Positions 34,131 to 44,200 of a stretch of DNA of 64,000 nucleotides are shown here, one piece after another; position 1 is the first letter of the stretch; each line of letters begins with the position of its first letter. The DNA comes from Nitrospirota bacterium (GTDB taxonomy: Bacteria; Nitrospirota; Nitrospiria; Nitrospirales; Nitrospiraceae). Made by a program: the position numbers and the translations under genes. The DNA lies in the NCBI GenBank assembly GCA_004296885.1, contig SCVN01000023.1, forward strand, positions 310,001 to 374,000. The letters are read 5' to 3'. Under the pieces are notes generated by a model, which saw only the letters and a list, made by a program, of their open reading frames with translations, ran no database searches and had not been told where the DNA came from.

Positions 34131-35420
34131 ATGACTATTCTGATCAAAGGCGGACGGGTCATCGATCCGGGCCGGCTCAACGGCCCCGCCGAGGTCCTGA
34201 TCGAAAACGGCAAGGTCGCCGCCGTCGGCCAGAACCTCCTGGCCTCCGCCGGCCGGGACAAGGGCTCCGTCACCACGGTGGACGCATCCGGCAAGCTGGT
34301 CCTGCCCGGCTTCGTGGACCTCCACGTCCATTTCCGTGAACCCGGCTTCGAGTACAAGGAAACGATCGCCACCGGCGGCGCCTCGGCCGTGGCCGGGGGC
34401 TTCACGGCGGTCTGCTGCATGCCCAATACTAATCCCGTCAACGACAGCCAGTCCGTCACGGAATTCATCCTGGAAAAGGCCCGCGCCGCAGGCAACTGTT
34501 CCGTCTTCCCCGTCGGCGCCATTACCAAGGGTTCGGAAGGGAAGGAACTGGCGGAGATCGGGGACTTGCGGCGCGCCGGCTGCGTGGCGATTTCGGACGA
34601 CGGGCGGCCGGTGATGAACAGCATGGTGATGCGCCGGGCCATGGAGTATGCGCTGGCCTTCGACCTGCCCGTGATCGACCATTGCGAAGACCTGCACCTC
34701 TCCGAAGGCGGCTGCATGAACGAAGGGCTGGTGTCCACTGAACTGGGCCTCGCCGGCATCCCCGCCGCGGCGGAAGACGTCATGGTCGCGCGCAACATTG
34801 CGCTGGCCGAACTGACCGGCGCCCGGCTGCACCTGGCCCACGTCAGCACGGCCGGGTCGGTACGGATGGTGCGCGAGGCCAAGGCCCGGGGCATCCGTGT
34901 CACGGCCGAAGCCTGCCCCCATCACTTTTCCCTGACCGAGGAGGCCGTCCGGGGGTTCAACACGTTGGCCAAGATGAACCCGCCGCTCCGCGCCTGGCAG
35001 GACGTGCAGGCCATCAAGGAGGGGCTGGCGGACGGCACCATCGACGTGATCGCCACGGACCATGCGCCCCATGCGGTCCAGGACAAGCAGCGCGAGTTCT
35101 CGGATGCGCCCTTCGGCATCGTCGGCCTGGAGACCGCGCTCCCGCTCACCCTCGCCCTGGTGGAAGAAGGCATCTTGTCGTTGGAACAGGCGGTGGCCAA
35201 ACTGACCACCGAGCCGGCCAAGGCCTTCAGCCTCGCCAAAGGCGGCCTGGCGCCCGGCGCGGATGCGGACCTGGTGATCGTGGACCAACAACAGAGCTGG
35301 GAAGTAGACCCGGCCCGGTTCCGTTCCAGGAGCAAGAACACGCCCTTTGCCGGCTGGAAGGTCAAGGGGCGCGTGCTCCGGACCTTCGTGGCCGGACGGA
35401 TGGTGTACGAGTTTGCCTAA
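34131..35420 (+). CDS. pyrC: Dihydroorotase
   Basis: Cyclises carbamoyl-aspartate to dihydroorotate, third step of pyrimidine synthesis. The 429-residue product is the long amidohydrolase-type dihydroorotase; metal ligands appear in VDLHVHFREPGFEYKET and in the late ATDHAPHAVQDK. Two conserved His sit in ACPHHFSLTEE. ATG 34131 follows the short-word hairpin, with GGACGGAG close upstream. Its TAA is 12 nt before the next gene. Confidence 0.96.
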   Translation: MTILIKGGRVIDPGRLNGPAEVLIENGKVAAVGQNLLASAGRDKGSVTTVDASGKLVLPGFVDLHVHFREPGFEYKETIATGGASAVAGGFTAVCCMPNTNPVNDSQSVTEFILEKARAAGNCSVFPVGAITKGSEGKELAEIGDLRRAGCVAISDDGRPVMNSMVMRRAMEYALAFDLPVIDHCEDLHLSEGGCMNEGLVSTELGLAGIPAAAEDVMVARNIALAELTGARLHLAHVSTAGSVRMVREAKARGIRVTAEACPHHFSLTEEAVRGFNTLAKMNPPLRAWQDVQAIKEGLADGTIDVIATDHAPHAVQDKQREFSDAPFGIVGLETALPLTLALVEEGILSLEQAVAKLTTEPAKAFSLAKGGLAPGADADLVIVDQQQSWEVDPARFRSRSKNTPFAGWKVKGRVLRTFVAGRMVYEFA

Positions 35421-35432
35421 CGGCTCTGCATC

Positions 35433-35975
35433 GTGACGGCAAGAGAGCCAGGACGAGGGCTGGTCGTCTGTCGCACGCTGGAGCTGGTGGCGCTGGCGGT
35501 CTGGGTGGGGGGCTTGGTCGCGATCGTCGGCGCGGTCATTCCGGCCGTCTTCAACTCCTTCGGGATGGAGCCGGGCGGGCGCTTCCTCACCAGGGTCTTC
35601 GACGGGTATAATCGGCTGACCACCGCAGCCATCGTGGTCTTGGCCGGCACGACCGGCTGGCGGGTCCGGCAGAGCCAGCACGCATCGGTGGACGAACCGT
35701 CGGCCGGTCAGGTGCAGCGAACGGAAGGACTGCTTTTGACCGTGATGATCCTGATCGCGGGGCTGATCATCCTGGTGCTGGGCCCCTCGTCCGTCATGCT
35801 CCAGGAGCAGGCCTTTGCGGCACAAGGGGAGGCGGCCAAGAAAGCGGCCTACGACGCTTTCTTTCGGACCCACATGATCGTGCGCGCATTATATGTGGTA
35901 AATCTGGGGCTCGGCATTGCGTTACTGGCGGTGAAAGCCGCCCGTTGGACCAACGCACAGCAGGCAGCGACATGA
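35433..35975 (+). CDS. DUF4149-like membrane protein
   Basis: A 180-residue membrane protein with four hydrophobic segments ([62 protein letters not shown]) in the TMEM205/DUF4149 pattern. GTG 35433. Its stop overlaps the carA start by 4 nt, so it is translated in the pyr operon although it has no known link to pyrimidines. Function is not established for the family. Confidence 0.7.
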   Translation: MTAREPGRGLVVCRTLELVALAVWVGGLVAIVGAVIPAVFNSFGMEPGGRFLTRVFDGYNRLTTAAIVVLAGTTGWRVRQSQHASVDEPSAGQVQRTEGLLLTVMILIAGLIILVLGPSSVMLQEQAFAAQGEAAKKAAYDAFFRTHMIVRALYVVNLGLGIALLAVKAARWTNAQQAAT

Positions 35976-37159
35976 AGAAAGCAATCCTGGCTCTGGCAGA
36001 TGGGACGGTCTTCGAGGGCCGCGCGCTCGGCTTTCCCGGTGAAACCGTCGGCGAGCTGGTGTTCAATACGTCCATGACCGGGTATCAGGAAATCCTGACC
36101 GACCCTTCCTACAAGGGCCAGATCGTCACGATGACCTGCCCCCATATCGGCAACTACGGCGTGAACACATCGGACGTCGAGTCCCGCCGCACCTGGGCCG
36201 ATGGGTTCGTGGTCAAAGAGTCCAGCCGCAGGCCGAGCAACTGGCGCGCAGAACTGGGGTTGAGCGAGTATCTGACGGAATCGCGCATCGTCGGCATCGA
36301 GGGACTGGACACCCGGGCTCTCACCCGGCACTTGCGGGACCGGGGCTGCCAGCAGGCCGTGATCTCGCACCTGGATCTCGACCCCAAGCGGGCAACCGAA
36401 AAGGCGCGGACCGCCCCCACGATCATCGGCCGAGACCTGGCCGCTACCGTCACCTGCGCCGCGCCCTACGAATGGACGGAAGGCTCCGGCGCCTGGCCGC
36501 CGGACATCGCGGCGCACGACGCGCCTGGCCGGCCAGGCAGGGCGGGGCAGCGGCCCTTCCGGGTGGTCGTCTACGACTTCGGCGTCAAGCAGAACATTCT
36601 CCGCCGGCTCGTGGATGTCGGCTGTGCCGTCACCGTCGTGCCGGCCTCGACCAAGGCCGAGGCCGTGAAGGCGATGCGTCCGGACGGGATCATGTTCTCC
36701 AACGGACCCGGCGACCCGGAGGCCCTGCCTTATGCGGTGGAAACGCTCCGGCAGTTGATCGGTTGGCGGCCGCTCTTGTGCATCTGCCTGGGCCATCAGA
36801 TTCTGGGGCTGGCGCTGGGGCTCAAGACCTACAAGCTGACCTTCGGCCACCACGCCGGCAACCACCCGGTGATGGACCTGCGCACCAAGAAAGTCGAGAT
36901 CACCGCCCAGAACCATAACTTCGCGGTGCAGCTGCCCAAACCGTTCGATCCGACCGCACCCCAGGCGACCGTGGACACAAAGTTCGGGCGGGTGGCCGTC
37001 AGCCACCTGAGCTTGAACGACGGCTCGGTCGAGGGACTGGCCTGTCTGGACCATCCGGTCCTGTCCTTGCAGTACCATCCGGAAGCCTCGCCAGGACCGC
37101 ACGACTCGGCCTATTTATTTCGTCAATTCGCCCAGATGATGGAGACACACCATGCCTGA
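35972..37159 (+). CDS. carA: Carbamoyl-phosphate synthase small subunit
   Basis: Glutaminase subunit feeding ammonia to CarB. The 395-residue product has the N-terminal CPSase domain ([20 protein letters not shown]) and a class I amidotransferase domain with nucleophile Cys in [12 protein letters not shown] and the triad His/Glu in [15 protein letters not shown] 35972 gives the conserved start and overlaps the DUF4149 stop by 4 nt. The C-terminus overlaps the sppA start. Unusually, carA and carB are separated by sppA and an M48 peptidase. Confidence 0.96.
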   Translation: MKKAILALADGTVFEGRALGFPGETVGELVFNTSMTGYQEILTDPSYKGQIVTMTCPHIGNYGVNTSDVESRRTWADGFVVKESSRRPSNWRAELGLSEYLTESRIVGIEGLDTRALTRHLRDRGCQQAVISHLDLDPKRATEKARTAPTIIGRDLAATVTCAAPYEWTEGSGAWPPDIAAHDAPGRPGRAGQRPFRVVVYDFGVKQNILRRLVDVGCAVTVVPASTKAEAVKAMRPDGIMFSNGPGDPEALPYAVETLRQLIGWRPLLCICLGHQILGLALGLKTYKLTFGHHAGNHPVMDLRTKKVEITAQNHNFAVQLPKPFDPTAPQATVDTKFGRVAVSHLSLNDGSVEGLACLDHPVLSLQYHPEASPGPHDSAYLFRQFAQMMETHHA

Positions 37160-38141
37160 GGGAATCACGACCAGTCGCGTAAGAGCGGCGCATAGCCTGG
37201 CCATCGCCGCGGCCCTGCTGTTGCTGTCTGGCTGCATCACGATCAACCTGCTCCCCGGAGCCGGACCGCTGAAGGAAGAAGAGTTGAGCGGGAGCGGCAA
37301 GGCCAAGGTGCTCCTCATCGAACTCTCCGGCCTGATCAGCTCCCAGGAGAGCGGCGGGCTCGTGGAGCAGCCCAACCTGGTCGCCCGCCTGAAAGAAGAA
37401 CTGACTCGCGCGAGCGAGGACCAGGCGGTCAGCGCGATCGTGTTGCGCATCAACAGCCCGGGCGGCACTGTCACGGCGTCGGACATCATGTACCATGAGC
37501 TGAAAGTCTTCCGCGAGAAGCGCAAGGTCCCGATCATCGCCTCGATCATGGACGTCGGCGCCTCGGGGGGCTATTACGTGGCGGCGGCGGCGGACAAGAT
37601 CATGGTCCATCCCTCGACCGTCACCGGAAGCATCGGCGTGATCATGCTGACCATGGACGCGCACGGGCTGCTGGACAAAATCGGCCTGGAAGCCAGGGCC
37701 GTGACGTCCGGTCCGAAAAAAGACATGGGCTCTCCCTTCAGGACCATGACGGCCGAGGAGCGGGCGATCTTCCAATCGGTGATCGATTCCTTCTACGAAC
37801 GGTTCCTGACCGTCGTGAAGGAGGGCCGGCCGAATCTGTCCGCCGAACAGATCCGCAAGCTGGCCGACGGGCGCATCTACTCGGGGGACCAGGCCAAAGC
37901 GGCCGGGCTGGTCGACGGCATCGGCTATCTGGATGACGCCGTGGATCTGGCCAAGCAACAAGCCGGCGTGACCGAGGCCAAAGTGGTGGTCTACCGCCGG
38001 GCCGGCGAATACCGCCCCAACATTTATGCGAAATTCATGGGCACAAGCGGGAGCGCCGGCTGGAGCCCCTTGTCGAGCTTCGACCTGATGGGACTGGTGC
38101 GCGGCGGCACGCCCCAGTTCATGTATCTCTGGATGCCGTGA
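37152..38141 (+). CDS. sppA: Signal peptide peptidase SppA
   Basis: A 329-residue membrane-anchored serine protease degrading cleaved signal peptides. A hydrophobic segment ends in a lipobox-like LLSGC (Cys about 28). The S49 catalytic region is present: [15 protein letters not shown], the nucleophile Ser in [15 protein letters not shown], and the Lys partner in TSGPKKDMG. Length fits the short, single-domain SppA. ATG 37152 overlaps the carA stop. Co-transcription with pyr genes is likely physical rather than functional. Confidence 0.92.
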   Translation: MPEGITTSRVRAAHSLAIAAALLLLSGCITINLLPGAGPLKEEELSGSGKAKVLLIELSGLISSQESGGLVEQPNLVARLKEELTRASEDQAVSAIVLRINSPGGTVTASDIMYHELKVFREKRKVPIIASIMDVGASGGYYVAAAADKIMVHPSTVTGSIGVIMLTMDAHGLLDKIGLEARAVTSGPKKDMGSPFRTMTAEERAIFQSVIDSFYERFLTVVKEGRPNLSAEQIRKLADGRIYSGDQAKAAGLVDGIGYLDDAVDLAKQQAGVTEAKVVVYRRAGEYRPNIYAKFMGTSGSAGWSPLSSFDLMGLVRGGTPQFMYLWMP

Positions 38142-38158
38142 CGGCCCAACAACGCTGA

Positions 38159-39154
38159 ATGATGAACGCGGAACGACAGACAGGGGCCTCGCCTCACACC
38201 GACACCTGGGATCGGCTGGCGGCTACGCCGATCGGACGGCGCGCGGCCTTGTGCCTGGGCGCGCGCGGCGCGCTCGGCCTCTGGACGGCCCTGGGCGCCG
38301 GCGCCGCATTCGGCCTGTTCGAATCCCTGACCGGCTGCGTCCGCGCGCCGGGCACCGCCCGCGATCAGCTCATCTTCATCTCCGAGGAGCGCGAGATGGA
38401 AATGGGCGTCCAGGCATTCCGCGGGGTCTTGCGGGGAACTCGGCTCAATGAAAACCCCGAGATCAACGAGATGGTCCACCGGGTGGGGCAGCGGATCGCC
38501 GAAGCGGCGCGGAAGCCGGAGTACCAGTGGGAGTTCGCCGTGATCCAGGACGATCGCACGATCAACGCCTTTGCCTTGCCGGGCGGCAAAGTCGCCGTCT
38601 TCACGGGCATCCTCCGGTTGACGCGCGACGACGACGGACTGGCCACCGTCATGGGACACGAGGTCGCGCATGCGCTGCAACGTCACGGCGCGGAGCGAAT
38701 GAGCCGCGGCATCCTCGAACAAATCGCGCAGGTCGGCACCATGGCGGCCTCGGCGACCGGAGCCATCAACCCCGCCGCCATGCAAGGCCTGCAGAGCGCC
38801 TACGGCGTCGGCGTGTCCTTGCCCTTCAATCGCAAGCAGGAATCGGAAGCGGATTTTATCGGGCTCCGCCTGATGGCCCAAGCTGGCTACGATCCAAGAG
38901 CCGCGGTGCCCTTCTGGGAACGGATGAGCGGCTGCCCTAGACAGATGATCGGCAAGCTCTGCTTCCGCACGCAAAACGCGATCCCGGAGTTTCTGTCGAC
39001 CCACCCGTCGGACGCCACTCGTATCGGCCAGATCGAAGCCTGGATGCCGGACGCCATGCGCTTCTACCAGCCGCCTGGCGGGTCCGAACCGGTTCAGGAT
39101 ATCCCCGCTCCGAAACCGATTTACAAACCGCAAATCGGGCCGATGCCGGGATGA
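38159..39154 (+). CDS. Periplasmic M48-family metalloprotease
   Basis: A 331-residue peptidase of the BepA/LoiP type. The metal motif is GHEVAHALQRHGAE (HEXXH, near residue 167), with the downstream Glu in ESEADFIGLRLMAQAGYDPR. The N-terminus has a twin-arginine-like GRRAALCL followed by a hydrophobic segment and lipobox SLTGC (Cys about 59), so it may be a Tat-exported lipoprotein. It lies 17 nt after sppA. Role in outer-membrane protein quality control is inferred from the family. Confidence 0.88.
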   Translation: MMNAERQTGASPHTDTWDRLAATPIGRRAALCLGARGALGLWTALGAGAAFGLFESLTGCVRAPGTARDQLIFISEEREMEMGVQAFRGVLRGTRLNENPEINEMVHRVGQRIAEAARKPEYQWEFAVIQDDRTINAFALPGGKVAVFTGILRLTRDDDGLATVMGHEVAHALQRHGAERMSRGILEQIAQVGTMAASATGAINPAAMQGLQSAYGVGVSLPFNRKQESEADFIGLRLMAQAGYDPRAAVPFWERMSGCPRQMIGKLCFRTQNAIPEFLSTHPSDATRIGQIEAWMPDAMRFYQPPGGSEPVQDIPAPKPIYKPQIGPMPG

Positions 39155-39206
39155 GATGAATAGCGCCATAAAACAATTCTCCTCAATAATCTCCGCCAAC
39201 TTCGCA

Positions 39207-39392
39207 GGCTGTTCAAAAAGGCCGTCCAGTGCGGCCGCAGTGAGCGAGAGGGGCGAGGAGGTACATACCGAGCTTCGCTTGAACCGCTCGCTTCGATCAT
39301 ATGCGAGCGGAGAGGTACTTTGCCGCTCGCTCTCCCGTACGGTGAGCCTCCGAACGAGGCGAGAACAAAGCTGGCGGACTTTTTAACGGCCT
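39207..39392. mobile_element. MITE-like element upstream of carB
   Basis: Terminal inverted repeats AGGCTGTTCAAAAAGGCC (from 39207) and CTGGCGGACTTTTTAACGGC...CT (39371-39392) enclose about 140 nt that is itself palindromic (GAGGTAC words, GCTTGAACCGCTCGC, CGAGCGGAGAGGTAC) with no gene. The right terminus ends 4 nt before the carB ATG. A partial copy of the right end occurs at 44165-44200. No transposase is present; a non-autonomous element or a REP-type repeat are both possible. Confidence 0.6.
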
Positions 39393-39396
39393 GGTA

Positions 39397-42300
39397 ATGC
39401 CTAAACGCACCGACATCAAGACCATTCTCCTGATCGGCTCCGGCCCCATCGTCATCGGGCAGGCCTGCGAATTTGACTATTCCGGCACCCAGGCCTGCAA
39501 GGCCCTCAAGGAAGAAGGCTACCGGGTGGTGCTGATCAACAGCAATCCGGCCACGATCATGACCGATCCGGAGCTGGCCGACCGGACCTACGTGGAGCCC
39601 ATCACACTGGACGTGGTGGAGCAGGTGATCGAACGGGAACGGCCGGACGCCCTGCTCCCGACAATGGGCGGCCAGACGGCCCTGAACACCGCGATCGGCC
39701 TGGCCAAGCGCGGCACGCTGGCCAAGTACGGAGTCCAGCTCATCGGCGCGTCGGCCGAGGCGATTCACAAGGCGGAGGACCGCGAAGCCTTCCGGCAGGC
39801 CATGTGGAAGATCGGGCTGAAGACCCCGGAGAGCGCCGTCGCGCGGACGCTGCTCGACGCCGAACGCGAACTCGACCGGATCGGGTTTCCCACCATCGTG
39901 CGGCCGTCCTTCACGATGGGCGGGACCGGCGGGAACATCGCCTACAACATCGAAGAGTTCCGTCACTGCGTCGAATGGGGTCTGCAGGCCAGCCCGGTCG
40001 GGGAAATTCTGATCGAACAGTCCGTGATCGGCTGGAAGGAATTCGAACTGGAGGTGATGCGGGACCTCAAAGACAATGTCGTGATCGTCTGCCCGATCGA
40101 GAATTTCGACCCGATGGGCATCCACACCGGCGACAGCATCACCGTGGCCCCGGCCATGACCTTGACCGACAAGGAATACCAAGCCCTGCGGGACGCGGCC
40201 GTCCGGATCATCCGCGAGATCGGCGTGGATACGGGCGGCTCCAACATTCAATTCGGGCTGCACCCGGACACGGGCGAGATGGTGGTCATCGAAATGAACC
40301 CGCGCGTCTCCCGCAGCTCGGCCCTGGCCTCCAAGGCCACCGGCTTTCCGATCGCCAAGATCGCGGCGAAACTGGCGGTCGGCTACACGCTCGATGAGAT
40401 CACCAACGACATCACCCGCGTGACCAAAGCCTCCTTCGAGCCGACCATCGACTACGTCGTCGTGAAGATTCCGCGCTTCACCTTCGAGAAATTTCCCGGC
40501 GCCGACCCGACCCTGACCACCCAGATGAAATCGGTCGGGGAGGCCATGGCCATCGGGCGCACCTTCAAAGAGGCCCTGCAGAAAGCCGTCCGCTCGATGG
40601 AGATCGACCGCTACGGTCTGGTCTCCCTGCTGGGCCTGGACCGGGGAGTTCCGGCCAAGGCCAATCGGGAGGAATTGGCGACCAAAGTCCGCGACCGTCT
40701 GCGCAGCCCTCACCCGGACCGGCTCTGGCATCTGGCGGACGCCATGCGGCTGGGACTGCCGACGGAGGAACTGTATCAACGCACCAAGATCGACCCCTGG
40801 TTCCTGGAGCAGATTCGCGAGATCGTCCGGTTCGAGGATCGGCTTCGCGGAGAAGCCTTGACGGCCGATCTCCTGCGGGAGGCCAAGCAACTTGGCTTCT
40901 CGGACGAACGAATCGGTCAGCTGAACGGACTGGACGGCAAGACTCTCCGCGAGCGCCGCATCAATCCGCCGGTCGAGACCGAGGCGATCCGCGCCACGTA
41001 CAAGCGGGTGGATACCTGCGCCGCGGAATTCGAAGCCAAGACGCCGTACCTCTATTCCACCTACGAACGGGAATGCGAAGCGGCTCCGACCCAGAGGAAG
41101 AAAGTGGTCATCCTAGGCGGCGGCCCGAACCGGATCGGACAGGGCATCGAGTTCGATTACTGCTGCGTCCATGCCGCGTTCGCCCTCCGCGAAGAGGGGT
41201 ACGAGACCATCATGGTCAACTGCAATCCGGAGACCGTGAGCACCGACTACGACACCTCGGACCGGCTCTACTTCGAGCCCTTGACGCAGGAGGATGTGCT
41301 GAACATCATCCGGGTCGAGCAGCCGCTGGGCGTGGTCGTCCAGTTCGGCGGGCAGACGCCGCTCAAGCTGGCTCTGCCGCTGGCGCAGGCCGGCGTCACG
41401 ATTCTCGGCACCAGCCCCGACGCCATCGACCGGGCGGAAGACCGGGAACGGTTCCGCGACTTACTGGAGAAGCTCAAGCTCCGCCAGCCGGACAGCGGGA
41501 TCGCCCGTTCCGTGGAGGAAGCGATCCAGCGAGCCGCCGCCATTACCTATCCCGTGATGGTCCGCCCCTCGTACGTGCTGGGCGGCCGCGCGATGCGCAT
41601 CGTCTACGACGAGGCCGGCTTGAGGGGCTACATGACCTCGGCGGTCACCGCGTCCCCGAATCATCCGGTCCTCATCGACAAGTATTTGGAAGATGCGATC
41701 GAAGTGGACGTGGACGCCCTGTCCGACGGGCGACGGGTCGTGGTCGCCGGCATCATGGAACACATTGAAGAGGCGGGGGTCCATTCGGGCGATTCGGCCT
41801 GCTCGCTTCCGCCCTATACGCTGGGGCATTCCGTCGTGGAGGAAATCAGACGACAGACCACCGCATTGGCCATGGAACTGGGCGTCATCGGCTTGATGAA
41901 CGCCCAGTTTGCCGTCCGGGACGGCAAAGTCTTCGTGCTCGAAGTGAACCCGCGCGGCTCGCGGACTGTGCCTTTCGTCAGCAAAACCATCGGCGTCCCT
42001 CTGGCCAAGCTGGCCATGAAAGTCATGATGGGCAAGACGCTTGACGAACTCGGCTTCACCGAAACCAAGCCCTTGGCCCATGTCGCGGTGAAAGAGGCCG
42101 TCTTCCCCTTCATGAAATTCGCCGGGGTGGACGTGCTCCTCGGCCCGGAGATGCGCTCCACCGGCGAAGTGATGGGCGTGGACGGGGATTTCGGCTGGGC
42201 CTTTGCCAAGTCTCAAGCCGGCGCCGGCGTGGCCCTGCCGCGCGGCGGCACGGTCTTCCTGAGCGTGAAGGATCAGGACAAGCCGGCGGCTCTGGATGTC

Positions 42301-42651
42301 GCGCGGCACCTGCAGCGCCTCCGGTTCAAGATCGAAGCCACCAGCGGCACCGCCGCCTACCTGCGCAACCAGGGGGTCGAGGTGCAGACGGTCAACAAGG
42401 TCAACGAAGGGCGCCCGCACATCGTGGACCACATCAAGAACGGTGAAATCAGCCTCGTCATCAACACGGTCGGGAGCGAGGCCTCGCATGCCGACTCCGC
42501 CTCGATCCGGCGCGAGGCGCTGCAAAAGGGCTTGCCTTACTATACGACCATGCGTGGCGCGCTGGCGGCCGCCTTGGGAATCGACGCGTCGCTCCGCAAG
42601 GCATTGACGATTCGGTCTCTCCAGGAATACCATGCGCGCAGGGAATGTTGA
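39397..42651 (+). CDS. carB: Carbamoyl-phosphate synthase large subunit
   Basis: Makes carbamoyl phosphate for pyrimidines and arginine. The 1084-residue product has two homologous ATP-grasp halves ([20 protein letters not shown] near 13; [20 protein letters not shown] near 575) and a C-terminal MGS-like regulatory domain (from about 940, [20 protein letters not shown]). No Shine-Dalgarno precedes ATG 39397; the sequence before it is the terminal repeat of a MITE-like element. The stop is inside the next short-word hairpin. Confidence 0.97.
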   Translation: MPKRTDIKTILLIGSGPIVIGQACEFDYSGTQACKALKEEGYRVVLINSNPATIMTDPELADRTYVEPITLDVVEQVIERERPDALLPTMGGQTALNTAIGLAKRGTLAKYGVQLIGASAEAIHKAEDREAFRQAMWKIGLKTPESAVARTLLDAERELDRIGFPTIVRPSFTMGGTGGNIAYNIEEFRHCVEWGLQASPVGEILIEQSVIGWKEFELEVMRDLKDNVVIVCPIENFDPMGIHTGDSITVAPAMTLTDKEYQALRDAAVRIIREIGVDTGGSNIQFGLHPDTGEMVVIEMNPRVSRSSALASKATGFPIAKIAAKLAVGYTLDEITNDITRVTKASFEPTIDYVVVKIPRFTFEKFPGADPTLTTQMKSVGEAMAIGRTFKEALQKAVRSMEIDRYGLVSLLGLDRGVPAKANREELATKVRDRLRSPHPDRLWHLADAMRLGLPTEELYQRTKIDPWFLEQIREIVRFEDRLRGEALTADLLREAKQLGFSDERIGQLNGLDGKTLRERRINPPVETEAIRATYKRVDTCAAEFEAKTPYLYSTYERECEAAPTQRKKVVILGGGPNRIGQGIEFDYCCVHAAFALREEGYETIMVNCNPETVSTDYDTSDRLYFEPLTQEDVLNIIRVEQPLGVVVQFGGQTPLKLALPLAQAGVTILGTSPDAIDRAEDRERFRDLLEKLKLRQPDSGIARSVEEAIQRAAAITYPVMVRPSYVLGGRAMRIVYDEAGLRGYMTSAVTASPNHPVLIDKYLEDAIEVDVDALSDGRRVVVAGIMEHIEEAGVHSGDSACSLPPYTLGHSVVEEIRRQTTALAMELGVIGLMNAQFAVRDGKVFVLEVNPRGSRTVPFVSKTIGVPLAKLAMKVMMGKTLDELGFTETKPLAHVAVKEAVFPFMKFAGVDVLLGPEMRSTGEVMGVDGDFGWAFAKSQAGAGVALPRGGTVFLSVKDQDKPAALDVARHLQRLRFKIEATSGTAAYLRNQGVEVQTVNKVNEGRPHIVDHIKNGEISLVINTVGSEASHADSASIRREALQKGLPYYTTMRGALAAALGIDASLRKALTIRSLQEYHARREC

Positions 42652-42727
42652 ACGATGAATGATGAATGATGAACGAACAGACGAACCACTTCCCGTTCAT
42701 CATTCAACATTTTGCATTCACCATTAA
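42649..42727. repeat. Short-word hairpin (ATGATGAA words) between carB and greA
   Basis: TGAATGATGAACG (42663-42675) pairs perfectly with CGTTCATCATTCA (42694-42706); flanking copies (AACGATGAATGATGAATG; TTTTGCATTCACCATTA) extend the imperfect stem. The carB stop codon lies at the left end. Confidence 0.7.
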
Positions 42728-42736
42728 GGGGTAACA

Positions 42737-43213
42737 ATGCCGACACCGATCACCAAGAAAGGCTACGACGCGCTGAAAGCGGAACTGGACCGGTTGCACA
42801 AGGTGGAGCGACCCAAGGTCATCGAAGCGATCGCCGAGGCGCGCGCGCACGGCGACTTGAGCGAAAACGCCGAGTACGACGCCGCCAAGGAACGGCAGGG
42901 ATTCATTGAAGCACGGATCGGCGAACTCAATCACAAGCTGGCGGATGCGCGGATCATCGACACCTCCAAACTCTCGAGCGAGACCGTGGTTTTCGGCGCC
43001 ACGGTCCTGATCGTCGAATGCGAGTCCCAGCAGAAAAAGCAGTACACCCTGGTCGGGCAGGACGAAGCCGACCTCAAGGACGGGAAGATTTCGGTTCAAT
43101 CGCCTGTAGGCAAGGCTCTGATCGGAAAACGAGTCGGGGACCTGGTCGAAGTCACCACCCCGGCCCGCGTGGTGGAGTACGAAGTCTGCGAAATCCGGTT
43201 CGAGACACTTTAA
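42737..43213 (+). CDS. greA: Transcription elongation factor GreA
   Basis: Rescues backtracked RNA polymerase by stimulating transcript cleavage. The 158-residue product shows the N-terminal coiled coil with TPITKKGYDALKAELDRLHK and acidic tip region ARAHGDLSENAEYDAAKERQ, and a C-terminal FKBP-like domain (SPVGKALIGKRVGDLVEVTT). Length is standard. It follows carB after a short-word hairpin; GGGGTAAC is a weak ribosome site. Confidence 0.96.
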   Translation: MPTPITKKGYDALKAELDRLHKVERPKVIEAIAEARAHGDLSENAEYDAAKERQGFIEARIGELNHKLADARIIDTSKLSSETVVFGATVLIVECESQQKKQYTLVGQDEADLKDGKISVQSPVGKALIGKRVGDLVEVTTPARVVEYEVCEIRFETL

Positions 43214-43305
43214 ATGAGTCGAAAAGTCTGTAAAGTCAAAAAGTCTGAACGTCGCATCCAGGCTTTGGACTTGCCAACTTTGAGACTTGTTGACCGTTCA
43301 ACTCA
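43214..43305. repeat. Short-word hairpin (AAAGTC words) after greA
   Basis: The left half 43216-43251 repeats AAAGTC (GAGTCGAAAAGTCTGTAAAG...), the right half 43263-43304 holds complements (CTTTGGACTT, CTTTGAGACTTG, GTTCAACTC). Pairing is imperfect over the length. This is the third AAAGTC-word copy in the pyr region. Confidence 0.6.
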
Positions 43306-43317
43306 CGCCTAGCAACC

Positions 43318-44124
43318 ATGCCGTCCGCCATTTCCGTCATCACGCTGCTGACCGACTTCGGCACCCGCGATTACTTCGTGGCCAGCATGAAGGGGGTGAT
43401 CCTCAACATCAACTCCCAGGCCCGCCTCGTGGATCTCTCCCACGAGGTCGCGCCGCAGCAGATCGAAGAGGCGGCTTATCTGCTCAAATCCTCCTACCGA
43501 TACTTCCCGGACGGGACCATCCACGTCGCCGTGGTTGACCCGGGCGTCGGCAGTGCCAGGCGCCCGCTGCTCGTGACGACCTCCCGCTATTTTTTCATCG
43601 CGCCGGACAACGGGCTGCTCAGCTACATCTTCGAGGAAGAAACCGGGGTGGAGGTCCGCGTAATCGAGAACAAGCAATACAGGCTGGATTCGGAAGGAGC
43701 CACCTTCGACGGGCGGGATCTGTTCGCGCCGGCGGCCGCCTGGCTGACCAGAGGCCAGTCCCCCGGTTCCTATGGGCGATTGATTCGGGACTATGTGAAG
43801 TTGCCCATCGAGGAACCGGCGGTGGCCCACAAGGTGCTGACCGGCCGGATCGTGTACGTGGATCGCTACGGGAACCTGATCTCGAACATCACCCCGCTGC
43901 ACCTCAAAGAACTGCAAGGAGTCGCCAGAAAATCCGCGTCCGATGTCACGATCCGCCTCGCCGGCACCGAAATCCAGGGGCTCGTGGGCTGCTACGCCGA
44001 CGGGGACAAGGCCGATCCCAAAGCCCTGATCAACAGCAACGGGCAGGTGGAAGTCTTCGTCAAGGAGGGCAGCGCCGCCGACACCCTTAAGTGTTCCCGC
44101 GGCGAGAAGATCGAGTTGTTCTAG
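43318..44124 (+). CDS. SAM hydroxide adenosyltransferase (DUF62) with altered catalytic residue
   Basis: A 268-residue member of the DUF62/fluorinase superfamily, which hydrolyses S-adenosylmethionine to adenosine and methionine. Motifs: LLTDFGTRDYFVASMKGVI (9-27), VDPGVGSARR (Asp and Arg of the proposed triad), and DRYGNLISNI in the C-terminal barrel. The triad His usually read in F-H-G-R-D is Asp131 here (TFDGRDLFAP, codon GAC 43708-43710). Whether this disables hydrolysis is unknown. It follows greA after a hairpin. Confidence 0.85.
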   Translation: MPSAISVITLLTDFGTRDYFVASMKGVILNINSQARLVDLSHEVAPQQIEEAAYLLKSSYRYFPDGTIHVAVVDPGVGSARRPLLVTTSRYFFIAPDNGLLSYIFEEETGVEVRVIENKQYRLDSEGATFDGRDLFAPAAAWLTRGQSPGSYGRLIRDYVKLPIEEPAVAHKVLTGRIVYVDRYGNLISNITPLHLKELQGVARKSASDVTIRLAGTEIQGLVGCYADGDKADPKALINSNGQVEVFVKEGSAADTLKCSRGEKIELF

Positions 44125-44164
44125 GCGAACCCTCCACGGAATCCGCAGCGAGTCCAGCCAAGCG

Positions 44165-44200
44165 ACTGAGAACGAAGCTGGAGAGCTTTTTCAGTAGCCT
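44165..44200. repeat. Partial copy of the MITE-like terminal repeat
   Basis: CTGAGAACGAAGCTGGAGAG...CTTTTTCAGTAGCCT matches the right end of the element at 39361-39392 (GAGAACAAAGCTGGCGGACT...TTTTTAACGGCCT) at most positions. No left terminus is found. It overlaps the stop codon of the convergent ROK gene. Confidence 0.55.

Noticed and set aside
39207-39392. Insertion sequence with its own transposase
   Set aside because: Too short and no reading frame of use; only terminal inverted repeats are present, so it is treated as MITE-like.
39121-40890. 589-codon minus-strand frame over carB
   Set aside because: Shadow of the carB frame; no start context and no family match.
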